From Rhynchopus euleeides (Eukaryota; Euglenozoa; Diplonemea; Diplonemida; Diplonemidae), in contig OY723286.1 in the NCBI GenBank assembly GCA_963210315.1, positions 868,001 through 932,000 on the forward strand: a DNA stretch of 64,000 nt. Reading direction: 5' to 3'. The notes under the pieces were generated by a model. That model was not told the DNA's origin and ran no database searches. It saw nothing but the letters and a program-made list of their open reading frames with translations. Below, piece by piece: positions 10,741 to 19,500 of this stretch (its first letter is position 1; each line of letters begins with the position of its first letter). The translations under genes and the position numbers were made by a program.

Positions 10741-11610
10741 GGTTGGGTTGAATTGGAATTTTCACAAAAGTGGTTGGGTTGAATTGGCATTTTTGAAAAA
10801 GTGGCTGGGTTGAATTGGCATTTTCCAATAAGTGGTGGTCTACATTGGAATTTCACAATAAGTTTGGGCCTGAATTGGCATTTCTGGAAAAGTTGTGGGC
10901 TAATTAGTCCTTTACCCTATAATTAATGTCGCGTGCAGGAGGGAGATGCAAATCCCCGCACGATCACAGTTTCGTTCGCATTGTTATATTTTTTGCAGAC
11001 AAGACAACACGCGTGACTATTTGCCTGATCGGTAGCATTTTGGAGGAGGGTGTGGGTGGGGCTTGGGTTTTGGGTGTTGGATGGATGAGGGGGAAATGAA
11101 AGTAACTTTTAGAAGCTAGAAAGAACACACACCCGCTGATACCTGACGACGAAGCAAAGGGGCCAAGGATCAATTTGGGAATCATTGCCACGCCCCAACC
11201 ACCAACCCACCCCCCCCCCTAGGGGGGGTCATACAGTGTAGGCAGGCCCTGTATTAAACTGTATTAAACACGTTTGTATTAAACTGTATTAAACTCGGCG
11301 CTTTTTGAGTTTAGTACAAGGTACGTTTGTCACTGCAGGTACGGCACCACACAGACCCCCACACAGGAGGATTATCCATCACAGGGCCTAATCTAAGGGG
11401 GGTCGGGGGGGGGTCAAAGACCCCCCCCCGCAGTTTGGGCCCCCTGGGGGGTCACTTTTAGCGGGGGCGGGGGGAGATTTCCCTGGGGACCAGTAGGAAT
11501 GGGGTCTCCTGGCTGGGGAGCATGTTCAGCCCCGGTGCAGAGCCGCCTTGAGTCTAAGAGCTGTCTGTCAAGTTCGTGCAGCAAGTCGTTGACACGTGCA
11601 AGGAACAGAT

Positions 11611-11678
11611 GCTCACTACCGTGGCCTCCGGCGGCTGGGGGGCTCCGCCCCCCAGACCCCCCCTGTAGCGTGTGCCTG
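11611..11678. repeat. short GC hairpin repeat, copy 3
   Basis: Same unit as at 6482 and 6652 (CTCACTACCGTGGCCTCC, then a C/G hairpin, then TGTAGCGTGTGCCTG), here inside the hAT element. Confidence 0.65.
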
Positions 11679-11767
11679 TCTCGCAAGTCCTTGAGCGTAT
11701 GCGAGTGGCCATCTCCGCGTAGTCTCGGGCGCGCGAAGCGCGCCCGAGAAATTTGCACCTGGGAAAA

Positions 11768-12187
11768 ATGTCGGGGGGACGTCCTGCCTGCTGGAGCCAC
11801 GGTGAGTTCACCGAGGCGACGAAGTGCAAGCACTGTGGCTTGCGCGCCTCGGGGAAGTCCGCATCGCGGCTCAAGAGCCACCTGCGGGGCTGCGAGAAGG
11901 CCCCCGAGGCCGTGAAGCAGAAGGCCACGGACGCCCCCACCACCACCCCGAAGAGGAAGGCCCCGGGGACTGACGGCCCAGGACCGGCGAAGCGGATGGC
12001 GCTCGGTGTTCCCCTGCCCTCAGCCAGCGAGAGGGCAATGATCGACATCGCCTGGTGTCGGTTCATCTTCAGCCGTGTTGTAGAGAACCCCTACTTCCAG
12101 GCCGGGCCCCCTCTCCAAAGAAGCGACACCCCCTCTGCCCCCATGACCTGCACACAAGGGTACTATAGTGTACAAAACCTGTATTAA
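11768..12187 (+). pseudogene. hAT transposase, N-terminal fragment with BED zinc finger
   Basis: The 139-residue frame starts MSGGRPACWSHGEF. It carries a BED-type finger, CKHC then SRLKSHLRGC (C-x2-C ... H-x3-C, residues about 18-43), a basic linker with KRKAPG, and a start of the hAT core at ASERAMIDIAWCRFIF and VVENPYFQ. It then runs out into the right subterminal GTATTAAAC repeats, where the stop lies. The catalytic DDE core and the C-terminal dimerisation region are absent. It might still bind the element ends, as truncated hAT proteins can, but that is inference. Confidence 0.75.
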
Positions 12188-12556
12188 ACTGTCTTAAACT
12201 GTATTAAACCTGTATTAAACCTGTATTAAACTGTATTAAACAGGATGCAGATTTTGGGGACCTGTATTATACCTACACTGGGGTCATAAGCCCGTACAAA
12301 ACCAAAATTTTCGACATACCATCAGAGCCGCCCTAATACCTGATCTGACCCGAAAATCCGACCCATACCCCCCCGGAAACTGTCTGGGGCCCACTTGTGA
12401 CACCTGATACGCACTTTTGTGATGATTTTTTGGGGTCCTAAAAAATGTACCTCAGTTTCGTACCTTGCCTTTGTACCTGAACCACTCCCGACCGCATTAT
12501 TTCGTTCTTTGCAAGGGAAGGGTGTCACTACGCTCACTCAGCACGCCGAGCAACAC

Positions 12557-13575
12557 ATGCCGCGTGCCCAGGGCCTCGCAGAGGTGTCAGATGCTGCTGC
12601 AGAGGAGTACCTTGCTCGAAAGACGCTCGCCAAACGGGAGATGTGCGGGGTCTCGGCAGAGAGCGTTGTGGCAGACCTGCGTAAAAAGAAAACGGCACAC
12701 GACATCGGTGAGGCGACATTATTTCGGGCGCTCCGTCGGGCTGGGTACATAGGAGAGCGAGTGGGACGTGGTGACGACAGATATATGCAGTGGTGCATCA
12801 ACTGCACGCACGTGCGGGAAAAGCGGCGTTCCTTGCTAGCCAAGAAAGATGTCACCTGCACTCCTACTCCTCCCACTCCTCCTGCTCCTACCCCCACACC
12901 AACTGATGTGGGCAGTGAGAGTGATGGCAGCTCCAGAGCAGCAGATGATCTAGGAAGCAATGAGCGGGTCAGCCGGGCAGACTACCTCAGTCTGTACCGG
13001 AAGTACGAAGCGTTGCGGGCCCGCCACCACCGCCTCCAGGAGAGGACCCGAGGGTTGAGAGTAGGGTTGTACAACGCCAGGGGAGGGTATTCCCCTGGCG
13101 TTGAGACATCCCTGGCGACCTTGCGGTCGCACTGTGTGGGGGCTGAGTCGGCAGGCAGATGCCGATCCAATGACCTTGTTGAGTCCCCACATGGTACACT
13201 CTCATACGTGTTGTCGAGACTGCGTGGTGTGCATATCCTGCGGGGCGCAAATTACACAGCACAATCATAACCACTTCGGCTCTCAGGGCGTACAATATCC
13301 CAATCGTGCCTTCACAGGCTAAGATCGACGAAGCAAAAGCATCTACAACGCTGCCTACTAATGCCGATGCAGCCTCCCAGGCGTACGAAGTACTCACAAT
13401 GACCCATATGCGATCGAAGTACTACACCCAGAAGGTGGCTGAACTCATTCTGCTGACGCAACAACACAACATTCCCACTAATCAGGTCAAGAAAGACCTT
13501 GCCGAGGCACTGGGGAAGGCAACATGCGTGCCACCTGAGCCAGAACCACCGCAGAAAAGGCAAAGAACGAAATAA
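12557..13575 (+). CDS. element-encoded protein with HTH-like N-terminus, two exons
   Basis: Exon 1 (12557-13060) and exon 2 (13318-13575) join in phase 0 across a 257-nt GT-AG intron (GTAGGG...CTTCACAG) to give 253 residues. Unspliced, the first frame runs on into poorly coding text. Exon 1 has an Ala-rich helical start, then ATLFRALRRAGYIGERVG, reminiscent of the winged-helix arm of Tc1-type transposases, then a Cys/His patch (WCINCTHVREKRR), a Pro/Thr linker, and an acidic-serine segment leading to a helix. Exon 2 is helical (AYEVLTMTHMRSKYYTQKV) and ends in a possible nuclear signal, PPQKRQRTK. No DDE catalytic core is visible. The frame is open upstream into the TIR, so the start is a choice. 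Function unknown; probably a DNA-binding transposon protein. Confidence 0.5.
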
Positions 13576-13808
13576 TGCGGTCGGGAGTGGTTCAGGTACA
13601 AAGGCAAGGTACGAAACTGAGGTACATTTTTTAGGACCCCAAAAAATCATCACAAAAGTGCGTATCAGGTGTCACAAGTGGGCCCCAGACAGTTTCCGGG
13701 GGGGTATGGGTCGGATTTTCGGGTCAGATCAGGTATTAGGGCGGTTCTGATGGTATGTTGAAAATTTTGGTTTTCGTACGTTTTTAGGGGGGCTTATGAC
13801 CCCCCCTA

Positions 13809-14443
13809 ACCCCCCCCCCCCCCAACCCCACCCGACCCCAATAGACATACAGGGTTTGATGAGAATATAAAACGGGTGTGAGAATCGCTGCGCAGAGAGA
13901 AATCTGGGGGGTGTGGCTATAATTCGGGCCATATTTTTCTTCGGAATTGTCAAAAGACCCTTCTTTTCATTGAAAGCAAATGCAGCTCCCCCACAGCACC
14001 GACAGGGAAGGGGCTGTGACCTCCCGGCTGCGCTGCCGCCAAAAGAATTTCTCGTTGTCAGAACAGCAGGACGAGGTTCCGGGAAGAAGTCACGGCACCC
14101 CATAGATCGCATGGAGAAGGTCGAAGTACCCGTTGGCTCGATTGCCTGTTCCACAGGTACAGGTACAGGTAGCGACACGGTATCCAGTTGTCACGACACT
14201 CTTACTACTGTACACACCCCCTCCACCCCGTCCCTCCCCCCCCCCTCGCCCTTCGACACACTAACACTCGGACTCCTCACACAGGGTGTGCGAAACAATA
14301 ACAGCAGCCGTCTGTCCCCGACTTCTGACGGTGCGTAAGTGAGGAGGGGGGCGGGGGGGGTTAATCCTGTTGACACTCTCCACAAATTAAGGCGCGTGTG
14401 TGTTGTGCTTTGTGTGTCTTTCTCCCTCTCCCCCTTTTGGAGA
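13809..14443. other. spacer downstream of the FLVCR-like gene
   Basis: Poly-C at 13810-13823, then ordinary DNA. Its right end is the 3' flank of the transporter gene. Nothing coding was recognised. Confidence 0.4.
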
Positions 14444-15937
14444 TCAGCGCAGGACCGGGAGGCCCTCTGCCTCGCAGGCGAGGTCATCTTCGTAACCCCC
14501 GCGCTTCCTCCTCTTCGTCTTGCCGAGGCACAGCACGAACACAATCGCGGCGAGCCACGCCGCAACGGCACACCCCGCAAACCCGACAGACCCTGTCGAG
14601 ATCAGCGTCAGCACAGACCCCCACACCTGGATCCACCACTCGATCCCTCCGCCGGAGAAGGAAGGATCGACATCAGGCACACTGCGGCATGCCCTGGTCA
14701 GGGCAGGCCCGATGAACCCGAGGGAGGCAATCCCTGCGAGCCCCATCATGCAGAGGCACGCCATATAGAGGGTGTCGTGCTCAATGTCATCAGCGTAGTG
14801 CACAAGCGTGGTCAGGCTGGCGAGCGCAACCGCACAGAGGATGAAGCAGAACACCAGCAGAGCATCGGTGTGCCGCCTCGGGAGGGAGCCGAAAACTATC
14901 CCTGCCAGGACACCGGTTGTGACGAAGGTGAAATTGGTCCAGGCGCCTTCCTTGGTGGAGAAGGCTGCGAACAGCTCCGCCTGGACCGCCGTGATGCTGA
15001 AGCTGAGGCCTCCCAGGATGGAGAAGCAGAACAGCTGGATGACGTACGCCTTGGTGGAGAAGAGCCGCGCCATCACGCCCCAGAAGGTGCTGAGGAACGA
15101 CGCGTCCTTCATAGACACCGTCTCGTGCGTCGGGGGTGATTTGTAGAACAGGAAGAACACACCGAGGGTGCCGGACACGACAAACGCCTGTGTGAGGAGG
15201 AAGTTTTCCATCGATTCGTCGTCCGTCGCGAGGTATGGGACAGCGACGGTTGCCAAGCCCCATCCGGTGTAGGCGACCTGTACGCCGATGCTGGTGGCGA
15301 GGGTGCAGAGATGGCCCGGGAACCACTTGTCGGGGATGTAGGCAACGGAGGTGATGCAGACGGAGGAGCAGGCGCCGATGAAGATGCTGCTGAGGAGGGC
15401 GACGGGGTAGCTCCCCTGGTTGACGGAGACGTAGCGGAGCCAGGCGCCGATGACGTTGCAGCAGACCCCGAAGAGCATCGTCAGGTAGTTGTGTGAGGTC
15501 ACGAAGTGCGAAGCGGGCAGCGAGAGGGGGAGCACTGTTATCAGAGACGCGGAGTACAGCAGGTTTAACTGCGTCGAGTCTAGCTCGTGGTGTATCTCTG
15601 TGCCGTTGTCGAGCACCTCGACGGTGTTGAAGATCTCCTTCGCGAGGCTGTGTGGCGGTGGTGGCGGTGTGCATGTTGCAAGAGGGGGGTGCGGAGGATT
15701 GAATCCCCCCTCAACAAACGGGTTCCCCACCAGGGCGTGTGACGAAATAAATACATACTCAGGAGCTGATGCAAAGTCCATGTACATGAACGAGTTGCAC
15801 GTGGTGGTGTAGGCGAAGACCGACAGCACCAGCCACTTCATAGGCCCGTCCGAACCAGGCGGGGGTGGGCCCATGGTGCTGCTGAGCCGGCTGAACTCAC
15901 TCATGCTCTTCCGCGCATTGCCGACGGTGAAAGTCAT
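14444..15937 (-). CDS. FLVCR/MFSD7-type major facilitator transporter
   Basis: The 497-residue product starts MTFTVGNARKSMSEFS and has twelve predicted membrane segments. The first is KWLVLSVFAYTTTCNSFMYM, followed after a loop by LNLLYSASLITVLPLSLPAS; the resemblance is to the FLVCR (heme/choline/ethanolamine exporter) branch of the MFS. Between segments 1 and 2 lies an unusual extra loop of about 50 residues with Pro-rich text (PPHPPLATCTPPPPP) and one N-glycosylation sequon. It stays in frame, and I found no in-frame GT-AG intron that removes it. The tail is short and acidic after a KTKRRKR cluster. The frame is open about 144 codons upstream, but that part is Cys/Pro-rich and unlike a transporter, so the later ATG is preferred. 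Substrate cannot be read from sequence. Confidence 0.8.
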   Translation of the reverse strand: MTFTVGNARKSMSEFSRLSSTMGPPPPGSDGPMKWLVLSVFAYTTTCNSFMYMDFASAPEYVFISSHALVGNPFVEGGFNPPHPPLATCTPPPPPHSLAKEIFNTVEVLDNGTEIHHELDSTQLNLLYSASLITVLPLSLPASHFVTSHNYLTMLFGVCCNVIGAWLRYVSVNQGSYPVALLSSIFIGACSSVCITSVAYIPDKWFPGHLCTLATSIGVQVAYTGWGLATVAVPYLATDDESMENFLLTQAFVVSGTLGVFFLFYKSPPTHETVSMKDASFLSTFWGVMARLFSTKAYVIQLFCFSILGGLSFSITAVQAELFAAFSTKEGAWTNFTFVTTGVLAGIVFGSLPRRHTDALLVFCFILCAVALASLTTLVHYADDIEHDTLYMACLCMMGLAGIASLGFIGPALTRACRSVPDVDPSFSGGGIEWWIQVWGSVLTLISTGSVGFAGCAVAAWLAAIVFVLCLGKTKRRKRGGYEDDLACEAEGLPVLR

Positions 15938-16535
15938 TTTGACCCGCCGTGCATGCACGTCTTGTGGCGAGTGTGTATTTCTGCGGATGTGGGGTGGAGC
16001 TGTGCGGTGGAAGCAACGCAAGCAATACCCCCGCGTGTGTCCTGCAAAGCATGCTTGGGGGAGGAGACGGGAGGGGGCATGAGGGACGAGAGCTCCTGCA
16101 GCGTGCAAACCAGCCACTCCACCCCGCTTGCTCATGCAAAACCTGAGGCAGCTGCACCGACACGGGAGAAGGGGGGGCTGAGCAAAACACAGACCAGCGC
16201 ATGGGGATGTGATTTGCGCACACCCATGCAGTGCCAGCCACAACACAGCAATATCAGAGAAGGGCCACAGTGTAAATAGAAGCCAGCAGCAAGGAGGCAC
16301 CACACGGGGGAAGAACTTAGGCCAAAAAGAAAGCGTGGGAAGTGGCATATCATGGGAAGCTGATGGCAAATTCGGAAAAACATTGCCAGCAAACCCCCCC
16401 TCCCACCTTTTGTTTACGGTTAGTTTCTACTCTCAGAGCGAACCCTCTGCACCTTGACCTTGAGCATCAGCAGCCCCACCCCCGCCCACTCCTGTCCCCA
16501 CTCAGATTGGGTCAGACTGAGATGTTGTCTCCCCT
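15938..16535. other. spacer between transporter and LRR genes
   Basis: The part just above 15938 is the transporter's 5' leader. The rest is 3' flank of the LRR gene. No separate gene was seen. Confidence 0.4.
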
Positions 16536-19500
16536 TCAGAGGTCCGAACCCTTATATCCCGCGACCTCATTGAGCCGCATCGCCATGACCTGCGCCATAA
16601 TGTTCCGCAGCCTGACCGATTTATACGACCTCGCCTTCACCCCACCAGAAGCCGCCGGGAACGACAGCCCCTTCGCCTGGGCACCGCCACCCCTCTCCTT
16701 CTCACGCCCCTTCTCCCCACCGTCGTCTTCGGCATCCCCTCCTCCACCTCCGGAGTCACCACCACCACCGCCTCCTCCTCCACCGCCACCTGACACACAT
16801 GACGCGGCAAGCACACCCCCGATGCCCAGCGCGGGGGAAACGCTTTGGGCGGTGGCACCACCACCACCACCACCGCTCGGCACCGCCTCCACAGCGACCG
16901 GCGAGCCGCTGTATTGCGGGGTGTTGTCCTGCAGCGCCCTGGGAAGCGCCCCGGCAAGGTCGGGCCGGGTCAGCCCCCTCACGCCTTTCAGGATGGAGAC
17001 GCTCCGCAGGCTGGAAGGGGGGACCCGTGCGGTGCAGGAGACCTTCAGCACCTCTTCGATGACATCGGGTATCTTGTTCGACGTGAGGTATTCCATCGGT
17101 GTGGCAGGCCGTGCCGGCGGGGCGGCGTGCGGCGGCACATGCGGGCCGAGGGGGTACACCACACGGCACGCCGCTGGAAGGGATGAGGCCCACCCACCCC
17201 GCGACATGCCCAGGATGTGCAACCCGGCAGCAACCCCCTGGGCTACCTCCGAAACCCCGGAGGCGCGGTTGCACCCCTCCACATCCTTCGGGGTGAAACG
17301 GCACCCCGGAAGCCCGCTGTTCAGCAGCACAATCCCGCTCCCCAGGGCGGGGGCCACAGGGGGGCTGGCGGGGGCTGCCCCCCCCTCCCCCGCCGCTTCA
17401 TCACCCATCTCCCCCTTTGCCTGCTGCTGCCCAACCCTCTCGGCCCCACCGGGGGATGCCGCCGCCTCACAGAGGACCGTCCCCAACACGCCCCTCCAGG
17501 CGGAGGCTGGGGGTGGGGTTTCAGACCTCCAAATCCCGTCATCTCCCACAGCGTTATACCGCGGCTCGCCTTTTGAGCTTTTCTCAGAGGGTTCCGAGAA
17601 GTGTTGCAACGGAGGTGAGTCAAGCTGGCACAGCGCCGGGGGAGGGAACCCCCCCGGCGAGATGGAATCCGATTCGGACCCCCACGGGTCGACCTCCCGG
17701 TGGTCCTCCGGGGTGAGAATGCCCCGCTGCACGTCTCTGATGGAGAACCCGCCGGGGGGGCTTTTAAACCCAGGGCAGGAGGTGCAGTGGGATGTGTGCG
17801 ACAGACGGCTCAGAGGTGGTGTTGGGTAGTTTGGATGGCGGTGGCTCTGCTGCTGCTGCTGCTGCCCCAACGCCTGGAAGAACCCCTCCTCCCTGAAGAA
17901 GGAGATGAAGACGCCGCGCATCCCCTGCGGCTGCGGCAGCGACAGCACAGGAGGGGGTGCCACCACCACCCCAGAGCTGTGAGGGCTGAGGCCCTCCCCC
18001 GCGCCACCCCCTCTCACATCCCACACCTCAACTAGGTCGCTCTCGTCAGGGATGCGACACACCGCAGAGAGAAGCTCCGAAACACCTGCGGCATCCCCTC
18101 CAAACCACCCCGCGGGGCTCTGCCCCCCTGGCGCAGCCCCCCCTCTGCAGGGCACCGCTGCCGCTTGGGGGTGGTTTGCTGCCATGACACCACCTCCCAC
18201 ACCTCCGCCTCCACCCCCTGGAACCCCAGAGACAGACCTCCGAAGCGCTGCCAGGCTGCGCCTGGCAGATCGGGCGGGGTGAGGGCGTGGGGTGGCACCT
18301 CCACCACCTCCACCACCCACCCCCATCGCACCGGGGAACAGCAGCGGGCGGATGTTGCCTTGCTGGCCTGTGGAGGGGGAGGGGGCGGCGCCGCCACCAG
18401 CGCCACCACCCCCACCCCCCTCGACAGCACGGAACAGCTGAAAGAGGCGGAGCCTCTGCCGGAGGAACCGCCCCGAGCGGATTGCCTCCCGAGCGAACTG
18501 CGGATCCGTCGTGAGGATGCGGAAGACGACAGACACGTCACCCTCCTCCACAACGGAGGGGGGCGGGGTGGTGGCGGCGGCGGCTGTGCCGCTGCCCCAT
18601 AGGTCCCCTTCATCGGAGAAGGGCAGCTCGAAGCTCTGCGATGTGATTGTGTCAGGATCGGGTTGCTCCGCCACACCCACCACCTTCTCCGGTGGCTGAT
18701 CCGCAGAGGGGACTGGAGGCAGCCTCTCCACCCTGCAGCCAAACTGCCTCGCGAGGGCCAGGACAACCTCATGAGGGGTCTGGCACCCCGACAGCAGCAC
18801 CTCGAAGTCCACCTCGGGGAGGTTTTCAAGGGGCAGGCTCCCGTCGCTTCGGATCCCCTCCCCTGCGGTGGGTGATGTCTGCCCCCCAACCCCGGAACTG
18901 CCTGCAGGGATATACCCCTCCGGAAGGCCCGACGTGAAAGGGGTGGAGAACACCGGCTGCTGCTGCTCCCCTTCGGGCTGCGCATTGGGTGCCGACGCTG
19001 CTGCCCACCAGGGAGGTGCCGCATCTGGGTCCTCTGCACCGCCATCCCCTGCAGCCTTCGCCAATAGGCTCACCAGCCGCCCGGCGTGGGAGGCGAACAT
19101 CGAAGCCAACCCGTTGCCCGCAGGGAATGCTGCGGAAGAGAGCTGCTCTGGAGAGGCCTCGATATGCGACAGGAGGTCGTGGAGGATTGGAGAAAAGGAT
19201 GCCGCATCACCGCCCTTCCCTTTGGATTCCTGGAGTGCGTTGGCGAGGCGGGTCTCAAGCCTGTCAGTCTCGGCGAGGCTCTGCAGTGCAGACACACCTG
19301 TCCCGCACGCCCCATACTCACAGCGGGACACCGCCTCCAGGCGCTGCGAGGATCCCGGCGCGGATATCTCCATCACACTAACCCCCTTGCTGAAGGGGAG
19401 GGCCGGGGTGGAAATGCCGCCCCCAACACCACCACCACCACCACCCTCGCAGAAGGGAGGACTCTGCCCCGACCCCTCGGTGGGGTGTTGCACCTCCTGC

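Larger units (their letters stand above)
5910..10917 (+). mobile_element. Mutator-like element (MULE) with long TIRs, split by an insertion
   Basis: The element is bounded by exact 9-bp direct repeats TATAATTAA at 5901-5909 and 10918-10926, the target duplication size typical of Mutator-like elements. Its right terminal inverted repeat spans 10741-10917 (177 bp) and begins, read inward, GGGTAAAGGACTAATTAG. The left repeat matches it but is cut in two: 145 bp at 5910-6054 and 32 bp at 9930-9961. The gap is filled by a separate insertion (6055-9926). Without that insertion the element is about 1.13 kb and carries a 779-bp interior with a broken MULE transposase. The TIRs are built from tandem variants of AAATGCCAATTCAACCCA. 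The copy is non-autonomous. Confidence 0.85.
11234..12280 (+). mobile_element. hAT element inserted in the TIR of another transposon
   Basis: This 1047-bp unit begins CAGTGTAGG and ends CCTACACTG, a short inverted repeat of hAT type. It is flanked by exact 8-bp direct repeats GGGTCATA (11226-11233 and 12281-12288), the hAT duplication size. Removing it rejoins the left TIR of the host element. Near both ends are clusters of GTATTAAAC words (four at 11250-11305, about six at 12178-12243), likely subterminal transposase-binding repeats. It encodes only the N-terminal part of a hAT transposase, so it is non-autonomous. It also carries a copy of the GC hairpin repeat (11611-11678). Confidence 0.85.
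11222..13806 (+). mobile_element. long-TIR DNA transposon, possibly Tc1/mariner-like, with a spliced gene
   Basis: The right TIR (13560-13806, about 247 bp) matches the complement of 12289-12512 almost perfectly and continues at the left in 11222-11233. The break is a hAT insertion. Both ends read GGGGGGGTCATAAGCC inward and are flanked by TA (11220-11221, 13807-13808), suggesting a TA target duplication, although poly-C next to the ends makes this less secure. Without the hAT unit the element is about 1.5 kb. The interior (12513-13559) carries one apparent two-exon gene on the plus strand, whose stop codon falls inside the right TIR. The long TIRs plus TA resemble some Tc1/mariner lineages; superfamily is uncertain. 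Confidence 0.75.

Noticed and set aside
12419..12556. Upstream extension of the long-TIR element gene, starting MMIFWGPKK
   Set aside because: This text lies in the TIR and its complement also appears in the right TIR; it is probably non-coding or at most a leader.
14339..15139. 266-codon plus-strand frame
   Set aside because: Complement of the FLVCR-like coding sequence; charged low-complexity text from GC-biased codons.
15630..15740. Possible intron explaining the Pro-rich loop in the FLVCR-like transporter
   Set aside because: The best GT-AG pair (GTGGGGAACC to CCACACAG) is 83 nt, which would break the frame; the unspliced frame is open and rejoins transporter sequence.
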